Shown here: in pieces, positions 19,308 to 26,726 of the stretch | How the letters are laid out: each line of letters begins with the position of its first letter | Position numbering within the stretch: the stretch's first letter is position 1 | Notes under the pieces: generated by a model | Told to the model about the DNA's origin: nothing | Databases searched by the model: none | The model's input: only the letters and a program-made list of their open reading frames with translations | DNA from: Sorangium cellulosum | GTDB taxonomy: Bacteria; Myxococcota_A; Polyangia; Polyangiales; Polyangiaceae | DNA length: 33,317 nucleotides | Assembly (NCBI RefSeq): GCF_001589285.1 | Contig: NZ_JEMA01000291.1 | Span: 1-33,317, forward strand | Direction: 5' to 3' | Translations under genes and position numbers: made by a program

Positions 19308-19792
19308 CGTGCCTCCTCCCGCAGGGCCGCCACCAAGAGGTCGGCGTAGTCCCACGCTTGATCGTGCAGGTTACCCCGTATGCCAGTGCGGATCAGCCGA
19401 ATGATCTCCGCGCCGGGGATCGCCTCGCGGTGCTCGAAGAGCTTTCGTAGCCCTTCGATCTCGTAGGTCTCGTGGGCGAACACCGCCACGATCGCCTCGT
19501 CGCTCTCGAGGACTGCCTGCCGGATCTTCACGGGTATCCGTCCCCTGGCGTAGAAGTTCTCCCACCTCATGGATCCGTGGGCTTGAACGACGCACCACAG
19601 CGCGTACGCATCCGGCGGGACGAGATCATCCGCGACGATGAAGAAGACGTCTTCGGAAATAGTGATGCTGTTCCTTCGGGCGATCTGGATGGCTTCGTCG
19701 AGCGTCCTGGGCCCACCGTGCGCGGGGTTCCAAGGCAGTGTCCTGGGGCTCTGCGCCGCGCCGCGCCCGACCTCTGCCGTCTGTGGTTGCAT
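19304..19792 (-). CDS. small protein resembling a polymorphic-toxin C-terminal domain
   Basis: 162 residues from ATG 19792; GTG at 19897 would give 197. Neither start has a ribosome site, so the N-terminus is doubtful. The well-ordered core runs from 'DEAIQIARRNSITISEDVFFIVADD' to the end and contains 'SDEAIVAVFAHETYEIEGL' with an HExxE pattern at 107-111, and 'GNLHDQAWDYADLLVAAL' at 140-157. From memory, similar segments sit at the C-termini of RHS-type or other polymorphic toxins in myxobacteria; I cannot confirm this here. The HExxE could bind metal. It is followed by two small coupled genes, as toxins are by immunity genes. It may be a detached or decayed toxin tip rather than a complete protein. 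Confidence 0.6.
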   Translation of the reverse strand: MQPQTAEVGRGAAQSPRTLPWNPAHGGPRTLDEAIQIARRNSITISEDVFFIVADDLVPPDAYALWCVVQAHGSMRWENFYARGRIPVKIRQAVLESDEAIVAVFAHETYEIEGLRKLFEHREAIPGAEIIRLIRTGIRGNLHDQAWDYADLLVAALREEAR

Positions 19793-20383
19793 GTCGTCGA
19801 CATTGTCCACTGCTCGTGCTGGACCATAGCCCGGAACGTCCCGTCCCGCATCACCGGCTGCGCGGATCCCCGAGGCTGCCGTCCAGGGGGCGCCCACCCA
19901 GCCGGCAGCCGGCCGCGCGACGGAGACGGCGATCGGCTTGCTGGTTCACCTCGGTCGTTCGCCCCCACGGATCGAGCCGATCGTCCCACGTTGGGCCCGA
20001 CGGCCGTGCGTGTCGCTCCCGGCCGCTCCGTTGCCCCCCTGCTCGCGGCTGCCAACTTGGCCGCCGTGGCCGGCTGCGGAGCCGCCGCCCGTGCCGCCAT
20101 ATCGCCCTGCGCGCCGGGGGACGTGTAGCTATCCCAGTCCGCACCGAGGATCTGGGAGCTGCCAGTGGCGAGCGCCTCCACGAGCCATCCCGCAGCCGAC
20201 CGTCCAGCGACATGCGCCTGCTCCATCGTCACCAGGCTCCGCTCTTGGTGCGCTGTTTGTCAAATTAGGCGCAAGGGCGTAAAGGCGCAACAGAAGGCAA
20301 ATTTCATGCGTCTTTGCGTCTTTGCGTTGAAATCTCTCTCCTCTCGCGAGGCAGGTCCGTGGCAGGATTTCTGACCCGCGGTA
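19793..20383. other. gap between the toxin-like gene and the corrin operon
   Basis: 591 bp with no secure gene. A minus-strand frame from GTG 20232 ('MTMEQAHVAGRSAAGWLVEAL', then an Ala-rich stretch) looks protein-like for about 90 codons. It is in a different frame from the toxin-like gene and could be its broken N-terminus. The part 20256-20345 is strikingly AT-richer than its surroundings and holds the hairpin at 20268-20328. Confidence 0.55.
20268..20328. repeat. long imperfect hairpin with 8-bp periodic arms
   Basis: The arms 20270-20289 and 20307-20326 pair over 20 consecutive positions in plus-strand RNA, 16 Watson-Crick and 4 G-U, with a 17-nt loop. Each arm is built of an ~8-bp unit (gcgtcttt twice in the right arm). 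It lies 56 bp downstream of the last corrin-operon gene, so it may act as a terminator, but it also looks like a dispersed repeat. Confidence 0.65.
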
Positions 20384-20800
20384 CTAAAGGCAGCGCAGCA
20401 CGTTGTCGCGCACGAGCTGCCAGATCGGCTCCGGGATGTCCCCGAGCCACCGCGCGTCCCGCTCGACCGGCGCCTCGGCGTCGTCGAGCGGGTCGTCGGG
20501 GCTGTAGACGAGCCGCCAGAGCCGCTCGCTCACCGAGCCGTTCCTGTCGATCACGAAGCGCTGGACGAGCTTCTTCGCGAGCTCCTCGCCCTCGACGTCG
20601 AGCAGCAGCGCCGGCGCCGCCACCGTGACCTCGCGCAGCGGCTTGAGCCGGAGATACGCCCCCTTCACGAGCTCGACCTCGTCCGGCGGCTCGAACCCCG
20701 CCTCCCGGAAGTCGACAGGGGCCTTCGTGTTGCCGACGAGGTAATACTCTCCCTGGGTCTCGGCGAGGATCGCGCCGCCCAGCCTCCCTACGCGTGCCAT
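20384..20800 (-). CDS. conserved-looking hypothetical protein at the end of the corrin operon
   Basis: A 138-residue protein with no domain I recognise. It starts 'MARVGRLGGAILAETQGEYYLVGNTKAPVDFREAGFEPPDEVELVKGAYLRLKP' and ends with a charged helix 'IPEPIWQLVRDNVLRCL'. No signal peptide or membrane segment is visible. Its ATG directly follows the cbiH stop codon with no spacer (TAGATG), so it is translated with the operon. High GC and codon use match the cobalamin genes, unlike the cassette beyond it. It is probably a real lineage-specific member of the pathway or a passenger. Function unknown. Confidence 0.8.
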   Translation of the reverse strand: MARVGRLGGAILAETQGEYYLVGNTKAPVDFREAGFEPPDEVELVKGAYLRLKPLREVTVAAPALLLDVEGEELAKKLVQRFVIDRNGSVSERLWRLVYSPDDPLDDAEAPVERDARWLGDIPEPIWQLVRDNVLRCL

Positions 20801-21643
20801 CTAGACCTCCTCCGCGGTGACGCTCTCGTCCGAGAGCACGAGCGTGCGCCCCGGCGTCTGGCCCGGGAGCGCCTCCCCATCCCATGTGTACTTGTTTGTA
20901 TATCCGCGCGGGGTGACCATGTATCCCTCGAACATGAAGGTGTTGGTCGAGCCGACGAGCACCGTGGTCAGCATCCCGATCTCGTAGTCGAGGAAGTGGT
21001 CGACGTCGGTGAGCACGGCGCTCTCCAGCTTGCGGTAAGCGCTCTTCACCAGCGCGACAGGCGTCGTGCCCGCCCGGTGCTGGCGGATGATCTCCTGGGC
21101 CCGCACGATCTGGCGCGTGCGCCGCCCGCTCGCCGGATTGTAAAGGCCGATGACGAAGTCGGCCGCGGCGGCGGCCTCGAGCCGCCGCTCGATGACCGGC
21201 CACGGCGTCAGGAGGTCGGACAGGGAGATGGCGCAGAAGTCGTGCCCGAGCGGCGCGCCGACGAGCGACGCGCACGCGTTGAGCGCGGTCATGCCGGGCA
21301 CGATGCGCAGCTCCGGCGACTCGCCCCGCTTCCAGCCGATCTCCTCCAGCACCTGGAAGACGAGCCCGGCCATGCCGTACACGCCCGCGTCGCCCGACGA
21401 GATGATCGCGACCCGCCCGCCGTCCCGCGCCCGCTCCACAGCGGCGCGCGCCCGGCCGATCTCCTCGGTCATGCCGGTCTTGATGATCTCCTTGCCCTCG
21501 ATGAGGTGCTTCACCAGCCGGATGTACGTCGTGTACCCCACGATGAGATCCGACGCGGCGATCGCCTCCAGGGCGGCGCGGGACGCGTGCGCCTCGGCGC
21601 CGGGGCCGATCCCGACGATCGACAGGACTCCTTTGTCACCCAT
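20801..21643 (-). CDS. cbiH: (cobalt-)precorrin-3B C17-methyltransferase (CbiH/CobJ)
   Basis: A 280-residue SAM-dependent methyltransferase that methylates C-17 and drives ring contraction. Signatures are 'LSIVGIGPGAEAHASRAALEAI', 'GDAGVYGMAGLVFQVLEE', 'IVPGMTALNACASLVGAPLGHDFCAISLSDLLTPW', 'FVIGLYNPASGRRTRQ' and 'VLVGSTNTFMFEGYMVTPRGY'. ATG at 21643 has a GAGGAG site and overlaps the end of cbiG by eight bases. In the early-cobalt route, CbiH makes cobalt-precorrin-4, the substrate of CbiF encoded 10 kb away. CbiG directly upstream uses the product of CbiF. Confidence 0.97.
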   Translation of the reverse strand: MGDKGVLSIVGIGPGAEAHASRAALEAIAASDLIVGYTTYIRLVKHLIEGKEIIKTGMTEEIGRARAAVERARDGGRVAIISSGDAGVYGMAGLVFQVLEEIGWKRGESPELRIVPGMTALNACASLVGAPLGHDFCAISLSDLLTPWPVIERRLEAAAAADFVIGLYNPASGRRTRQIVRAQEIIRQHRAGTTPVALVKSAYRKLESAVLTDVDHFLDYEIGMLTTVLVGSTNTFMFEGYMVTPRGYTNKYTWDGEALPGQTPGRTLVLSDESVTAEEV

Positions 21644-22775
21644 GACTCTCCTCGATGGTGCGCTTCGCGAACGGGACGCGCGCCACGGCGAGCGTCATGG
21701 ACCGCCCCACGCCCTCCTCCGTGTACGCCCGCTTCGGCATGAGCAGCTTCTTGGCCCCCGCCGCGCGCAGGGCGGCCGGCTCGGCGACGCCCCGGGCGCC
21801 CACGTGCTTCTTCACGGTCTCGGACGGGTTCTCGATCCCCTCGGTCGCGTCGAGCTCCTCGGGCGTGAACGTCACGAGCGGCCACCCCCGCCGCGCCGAC
21901 AGCGCGAGCAGCGCCTCCTCGTCGGCCTTCTTGTCGATCGTCGCCAGCGCCTTCACGCATGCCGCCGAGAGCCCGTGCTCCGCGAGCAGCCTGTCGACCC
22001 CGCGCTCGACCATGTCGAGCGGCGCGCCGCGGTCGCAGCCGACGCCGAGGACGAGGCTCTTCGGCCGGTAGACGACGGCGCGCTCGACGATCGCCGGGTG
22101 CGAGCGGGCGAGGTCGCGGTCGCTCGCGACGAGGAGGATCTCCCACGCTTCCGGGTCCACGCCGTCGAGCGACGTCGCGTAGCGCACGCCGGGCGGGAGC
22201 GGCTTGTCCTCGGGCCAGAACGACGGCTCGCCCGTCTCCTGGACGAACAGCACGGGCGCGGCGTTCACGACGGCGGCGCAGCCGCGGGTCACGTTGCGGT
22301 CCGGGTCGTCGAGCGTCCAGCCGAGCTCCCGGCCGAGGATGTCGACAGTCAGCGTCCCGAGCGCGTCGGACGCCGTTGTCACCACCGGCAGCGCGCCGAG
22401 CAGCGAGGCCACCTTCTCGGTGAACGCGTTGCCCCGCCCCACATGCCCGGAGAGCACGCAGATCGAGAACCGCGCCGTGTCGTCGACGCAAACGACCGCC
22501 GGATCGACCTTCTTGTTCTTCAAGAGCGGCGCGATCATCCGCACCACGGCGCCGACGCTGATCACGAACACGTGGCAGTCGTAGGCGGTGAACGCCTCGT
22601 TGAGCAGCGGCCCCATCGGCAACGGGAGCGGCTTCGCGCCCTCCGGCGCCCCGTCGAAGAGCTTCTGCGACACGTAGAGATCCGCGCCCGGGAGCCCCTC
22701 GGCGAGCTTCCGCGCGATGGCGATCCCGTGGCGGGTGATCGCGTAGAGGGCGTACGGCTTCCGCGCGGCGATCAT
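21636..22775 (-). CDS. cbiG: cobalt-precorrin-5A hydrolase (CbiG)
   Basis: A 379-residue enzyme that opens the delta-lactone of cobalt-precorrin-5A and releases acetaldehyde. The N-terminal half has 'YAITRHGIAIARKLAEGL', 'VFVISVGAVVRMIAPLLKNKKVDPAVVCVDDTARFSICVLSGHVGRGNAFTEKVA' and 'VTTASDALGTLTVD'. The C-terminal half has 'LVLGVGCDRGAPLDMVERGVD' and 'ALATIDKKADEEALL', both typical of CbiG. Length is normal for the stand-alone protein. CbiG is a marker of the oxygen-independent route. ATG at 22775 overlaps the cbiL stop codon by four bases. Confidence 0.97.
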   Translation of the reverse strand: MIAARKPYALYAITRHGIAIARKLAEGLPGADLYVSQKLFDGAPEGAKPLPLPMGPLLNEAFTAYDCHVFVISVGAVVRMIAPLLKNKKVDPAVVCVDDTARFSICVLSGHVGRGNAFTEKVASLLGALPVVTTASDALGTLTVDILGRELGWTLDDPDRNVTRGCAAVVNAAPVLFVQETGEPSFWPEDKPLPPGVRYATSLDGVDPEAWEILLVASDRDLARSHPAIVERAVVYRPKSLVLGVGCDRGAPLDMVERGVDRLLAEHGLSAACVKALATIDKKADEEALLALSARRGWPLVTFTPEELDATEGIENPSETVKKHVGARGVAEPAALRAAGAKKLLMPKRAYTEEGVGRSMTLAVARVPFAKRTIEESHG

Positions 22776-23572
22776 GACATCTCCGGTTCGTTAACTGCCT
22801 TATCGAAGCTGCCCGGCAGCGAGGCCTCGGCCTCCCCGACGAGCAGCCCGCTGCGCTCGCCGCGCGTGACGACGACCATGGCGAAGCAGTCGCCCCGCTC
22901 GCCCTGCGCGGCGCGGAGGTCCCGGACGATCCGCTGCTCGGGCATCGTCGCCTTGGACACGAACACGGCCCGATCGAGCAGGCCTGCCCGCGTGAGCGCC
23001 TCGGTCACCTTCGGCATCTCCGGGCCGATCTTCATCAGGACCACTGTGTCGAAGCGCTTGAGCACGTCGGTCAGGTCGTCGACGCCGTACGTGGCGGGGA
23101 GGATGGCGATCCGCTCCTGCCCGTCGGCGAGCGACAGCCCGCTCACGGCCGGGACCGCTGTGACCGAGGTGACGCCGGGGACGACCTCGACCTCGAGCCC
23201 GGGGAGGCGGCGGAGCGCCTCGCGGCGGACATAGACGAACGTGCTGAAGAGCGACGGATCGCCCTCGGTGGCGAAGGCGACGGAGAGGCCGCGCGAGAGC
23301 CGCTCGACGATCTTGTCGACGGCCGCCTCGACGTAGGGCCGGACGCGATCCGGGTCCTTGCTCATGGGGAAGGTGAGGAGCAGCCGCTCCTGGTCCTGCC
23401 GCTTGCCGACGACCGGCGAGAGGATCCGGTAGGCCATCGAGGCGCCGAAATCCGAGCTGCGGGGGAGCGCGAGCACGTCCGCGCCCTCGAGCACGCGCAC
23501 GGCCCGCAGCGTGAGCAGGTCCGGCGCGCCCGGGCCGACGCCCACGCCGTGGAGCTTGCCGAGGCCGCTCAT
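22772..23572 (-). CDS. cbiL: (cobalt-)precorrin-2 C20-methyltransferase (CbiL/CobI)
   Basis: A 266-residue SAM-dependent methyltransferase for C-20. It shows 'KLHGVGVGPGAPDLLTLRAVRVLEGADVLALPRS', 'FATEGDPSLFSTFVYVRREAL', 'VVPGVTSVTAVPAVSGLSLADGQERIAILPATYG' and 'DTVVLMKIGPEMPKVTEAL', the standard order for this family. ATG at 23572 overlaps the cbiET stop codon (ATGA). It acts right after CbiX inserts cobalt and the precorrin-2 oxidation step. Confidence 0.97.
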   Translation of the reverse strand: MSGLGKLHGVGVGPGAPDLLTLRAVRVLEGADVLALPRSSDFGASMAYRILSPVVGKRQDQERLLLTFPMSKDPDRVRPYVEAAVDKIVERLSRGLSVAFATEGDPSLFSTFVYVRREALRRLPGLEVEVVPGVTSVTAVPAVSGLSLADGQERIAILPATYGVDDLTDVLKRFDTVVLMKIGPEMPKVTEALTRAGLLDRAVFVSKATMPEQRIVRDLRAAQGERGDCFAMVVVTRGERSGLLVGEAEASLPGSFDKAVNEPEMS

Positions 23573-24858
23573 GAAGCCTCCGGGGGGGACGGCGCCGCGC
23601 CGGGCGCCGCTTCCTGCGCCTTCGCCGGCTTCGTCGCGGCGAAGATGTGGATCGGGTTCAGCGCCTCGTAGCGCATGTAGCGCGCGAGCGGGACGCCGCG
23701 CGAGACCGAGAGCAGGGTGATCTCGGGGTCGAGCCCCCGCGCCCGGAGCGCGCGGTACGTCTCGGCCACGTTCTCCATCGTGATCGCGTTGACCACGAGC
23801 CGGCCGCCGGGCCGCAGCCGATCGAGCGCCGCCGTGATGATCTCCTCCATGCTCCCCTTGCTCCCGCCGACGAACACCGCGTCCGGGTCCTCGAGCGCGC
23901 CGAGCGCCTCGGGCGCGCGGCCCGCGACGACGCGCACGTTGTCGACCCCGTGCGCGCGGACGTTGTCCCTGCAGATCTCCACGCCCTCCGGGTCGACCTC
24001 GATCGCGTAGACGCGCCCGAGGGGGCAGAGCATCGCCGCCTCGATCGAGACCGACCCCGAGCCGGCGCCGACGTCCCAGACCACCGCGTCGGGGCGGATC
24101 GCCATCGACGCGATCGAGAGCATGCGCACCTCGCGCTTCGTGATCAGGCCGTTCTTCGGCATGCGCTTGGCGAAGGCGTCCTCGTGCAGGTAGGGGACGG
24201 CCGGAGCGGGCCGCCACGCCGGGTCGCTGCGCAGGAGCAGGAGCACGTTGAGCGGCCCGATGTCCTCGCACGACGCGAGCGCGGCGAGCTCGAACGCGCG
24301 CACGCGCTCGCCCGCGCCCGCGAGGCTCTCGCAGACCCACGCCTTCCAGCCGGTGTCGCCGTGCTCGAGGAGCCGCGCCGCGAGGCGGGCCGGGGAGCTC
24401 TCGCCGTCGGTCAGCACAGCGACCTTCGAGAGCCGGCGCAGGCGCGTCGCGAACCCCTCGGGTGAGCGCCCGTGGACCGACACGAACGCCGCGTCGTCCC
24501 AGGCGATGCCCGTGCGCGCGAACGCCCACTGGACCGAGCTCAGGCTCGGGATGATCTCGACGTGCTCGCCGCCGAGCTTCCGGACGACGAGCGCGCCGAT
24601 CCCGAAGAACAGCGGGTCGCCCGAGGCGAGGATGCACACGTTCTGCTCGGCCGACAGGCTCTCCACGCGGTCGAGCACGGCGGAGAGCCCGCCCTTGAGG
24701 GCGATCTTCTCGCCGCGGAACTGCGGGAAGAACTCGAGGTGCCGCTCGCCCCCCACGAGCACCTCGGCCCGCGCGACAGCGGACGCGGCGCGGCTCGACA
24801 GGCTGGCGCACCCGTCGTCGCCGATGCCGACGACGGTCACGGCGCGGCGCGCGCTCAT
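23569..24858 (-). CDS. cbiET: fused precorrin-6B C5,15-methyltransferase / C12-decarboxylase (CbiET, CobL-like)
   Basis: A 429-residue fusion. The N-terminal CbiE part (about 1-210) starts 'VTVVGIGDDGCASLSSRA' and has 'ILASGDPLFFGIGALVVRKLG' and 'VSVHGRSPEGF'. The C-terminal CbiT part (about 230-405) has 'LITKREVRMLSIA', the SAM-binding 'VWDVGAGSGSVSIEAAML' (VGAGSGS at 263-269) and 'AVFVGGSKGSMEEI'. CbiT methylates C-15 and decarboxylates the C-12 acetate, and CbiE methylates C-5. Fusion occurs in many bacteria (CobL), while Salmonella has separate genes. A Pro/Ala-rich tail ends the protein. ATG at 24858 overlaps the cbiC stop codon. Confidence 0.97.
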   Translation of the reverse strand: MSARRAVTVVGIGDDGCASLSSRAASAVARAEVLVGGERHLEFFPQFRGEKIALKGGLSAVLDRVESLSAEQNVCILASGDPLFFGIGALVVRKLGGEHVEIIPSLSSVQWAFARTGIAWDDAAFVSVHGRSPEGFATRLRRLSKVAVLTDGESSPARLAARLLEHGDTGWKAWVCESLAGAGERVRAFELAALASCEDIGPLNVLLLLRSDPAWRPAPAVPYLHEDAFAKRMPKNGLITKREVRMLSIASMAIRPDAVVWDVGAGSGSVSIEAAMLCPLGRVYAIEVDPEGVEICRDNVRAHGVDNVRVVAGRAPEALGALEDPDAVFVGGSKGSMEEIITAALDRLRPGGRLVVNAITMENVAETYRALRARGLDPEITLLSVSRGVPLARYMRYEALNPIHIFAATKPAKAQEAAPGAAPSPPEAS

Positions 24859-25586
24859 CGCGACACCTGGGCCGGCTCCGGGGCGACGGTCGCCTGCGCC
24901 GATTCCGCCGATTCCGCCGAGAGGAGCAGCAGCGCGTGGACGATGGCGACGGCGATCGGGCTCCCCCCCTTGCGCCCGCGCGCCACGATGGACGGGAGCC
25001 CGGACTCGATCAGCGCCTCCTTCGACTCCGCCGCCGACACGAACCCGACAGGCACGCCGATCACGAGCGCCGGCCGCGCGCCCTCCTCGCGGGCGAGGCG
25101 CACCACCTCGAGCAGCGCCGTCGGCGCGTTGCCGATCGCCACGATCGCCCCGTCGAGCAGCCCGAGCCGGTGCGCCTTGCGCATCGACTCGATCGCGCGG
25201 GTCGAGCCGGCCGCCGACGCGGCCTGGATGACGTCGTCGTCCGAGATGAAGCAGTGGATCTTGCAGCCGTAGGAGGCGAGCCGCTGCTCGTTCAGGCCGA
25301 CGCCGATCATCTTCACGTCGACGAGGACCGGCGCGCCGCCCTTGAGCGCCGCGATGCCCCGCGCGATCGCCTCGGGGTGGAGCCGCATGAGCGACGAGAA
25401 CTCGAAGTCCGCCGTCGCGTGGATCACGCGGCGGACGACCTGCCACTCCGCGTCCGGGAACCCGTGGTCGCCGACCTCCTCGTCGATGATCGCGAAGCTC
25501 CTGTCCTCGATGCGCCGGCCGAGCGCGGTCATCTGCCGCATGTCGTTCGCCGCGCGCGCGTCTGCACCGGTCATCGCACCGCTCAT
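24855..25586 (-). CDS. cbiC: (cobalt-)precorrin-8X methylmutase (CbiC/CobH)
   Basis: A 243-residue enzyme that moves the methyl group from C-11 to C-12 to make (cobalt) cobyrinate. 'VVRRVIHATADFEFSSLMRLHPEAI' contains the catalytic His of the family, followed by 'VLVDVKMIGVGLNEQRL', 'AIVAIGNAPTALLEVVRLAREEGARPALVIGVPVGFVSAAESKEAL' and 'GRKGGSPIAVAIVHALL'. ATG at 25586 overlaps the cbiD stop codon; an in-frame ATG at 25574 is an alternative. The C-terminal 'SAESAESAQATVAPEPAQVSR' is an extra low-complexity tail. Confidence 0.97.
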   Translation of the reverse strand: MSGAMTGADARAANDMRQMTALGRRIEDRSFAIIDEEVGDHGFPDAEWQVVRRVIHATADFEFSSLMRLHPEAIARGIAALKGGAPVLVDVKMIGVGLNEQRLASYGCKIHCFISDDDVIQAASAAGSTRAIESMRKAHRLGLLDGAIVAIGNAPTALLEVVRLAREEGARPALVIGVPVGFVSAAESKEALIESGLPSIVARGRKGGSPIAVAIVHALLLLSAESAESAQATVAPEPAQVSR

Positions 25587-26710
25587 GGCTCCTCCGCTCT
25601 GTCTTCCCCGGCGCCGCCGGCCGGGTACCGGCCGAGCAGCGCCCCGTTGAAATCGACGAGGCACGCGTGCACCTCGAGGGCGCCTCCCGCGTGCCGCGAC
25701 GTGTGCTCGACGACGCGCCGGCAGATCCCGCCGGGCACGCCGGTGAGCCCCTCGCGCTGGCACAGCTCGAGCACGTGGCGCGCGGTGTTCGCCTGCCGGA
25801 TCTCCGCCGCGATCTCGGGCCGCGCGCCGAGCTCCTCGGCGATCTGCGCGAGCAGCTCCATGCTCACCTCCGAGCCGGCCGCGTGCGTCATCATCTTGCC
25901 GTCGGCCATCTTCGAGAGCTTGCCGATCATGCCGACGATGATCGCGCGGGCGATCCGCCGCCGCGCGGCGTGGCGCACCCCGGTGCCGATGAAGTCGCCC
26001 ACCTGGATGAACGACTCCTCCGGCAGCTCCGGGTAGAGCTTCATCGCGTACGCCTCGGACTTGCCGCCGGTGGTCAGCGCCAGCGTCGCGATGCCGCGCT
26101 CGGCCGCGACGTCGATCGCCTGCACCACGCTCGCGCGGAAGGCGGCGGTCGAGTACGGCTTCACGATCCCGCTCGTCCCGAGGATCGAGATCCCGCCGAT
26201 CAGCCCGAGGCGCGCGTTGATTGTCTGCTTCGCCATCTCCTCGCCCTGGGGGACGCTGATCGTGACCGTGGCTCCGGCGAAGCCCGAGCCCTCGAGCTCC
26301 TCGAGGACCATCTCGGTGATGTTCCGGCGCGGCACGGGGTTCACGGCGGGCGCGCCGACCGCCAGCCCGAGCCCCGGCTTGGTGACGACGGCGACCCCGT
26401 CGCCGCCGCGGATCTCGACGCCCGGCTCGCGGCGGAGCTCGACCTCGGCGACGAGCTCGGCGCCGTGGGTGCAGTCCGGGTCGTCGCCGGCGTCCTTGAT
26501 GACGCTGCACGTCGCGCGCGGCCCGTCGCGGTCGCAGCGCTTCAGCGGGAAGGTCACCCGCTGCCCGTTCGGCAGCGTCGTCTCGATGGCGTCGACCGCC
26601 GCGCCGCGCGCGAGCACGCGCGCCGCCGCCTTGGCCGCGGCGGCCGCGCACGCGCCCGTCGTGAACCCCTCGCGCTGCCCTTTCGGGTCCCTCGGCCGGA
26701 GCTCTGCCAT
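25583..26710 (-). CDS. cbiD: cobalt-precorrin-5B C1-methyltransferase (CbiD)
   Basis: A 375-residue methyltransferase of the CbiD family, another marker of the oxygen-independent route. It has the N-terminal 'REGFTTGACAAAAAKAA', 'CSVIKDAGDDPDCTHG', 'GDGVAVVTKPGLGLAVGAPAVNPVPRRNI', 'GGISILGTSGIVKPYSTAAFRASVVQAIDVA' and 'IGMIGKLSKMADG'-type segments in the expected order. ATG at 26710 has AGGA seven bases upstream and lies 16 bp after the FNR-like gene. The next pathway step after CbiD is reduction of cobalt-precorrin-6A, for which no CbiJ or CobK gene is visible in the window. Confidence 0.97.
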   Translation of the reverse strand: MAELRPRDPKGQREGFTTGACAAAAAKAAARVLARGAAVDAIETTLPNGQRVTFPLKRCDRDGPRATCSVIKDAGDDPDCTHGAELVAEVELRREPGVEIRGGDGVAVVTKPGLGLAVGAPAVNPVPRRNITEMVLEELEGSGFAGATVTISVPQGEEMAKQTINARLGLIGGISILGTSGIVKPYSTAAFRASVVQAIDVAAERGIATLALTTGGKSEAYAMKLYPELPEESFIQVGDFIGTGVRHAARRRIARAIIVGMIGKLSKMADGKMMTHAAGSEVSMELLAQIAEELGARPEIAAEIRQANTARHVLELCQREGLTGVPGGICRRVVEHTSRHAGGALEVHACLVDFNGALLGRYPAGGAGEDRAEEP

Positions 26711-26726
26711 CCAGGATCCTGAACGA

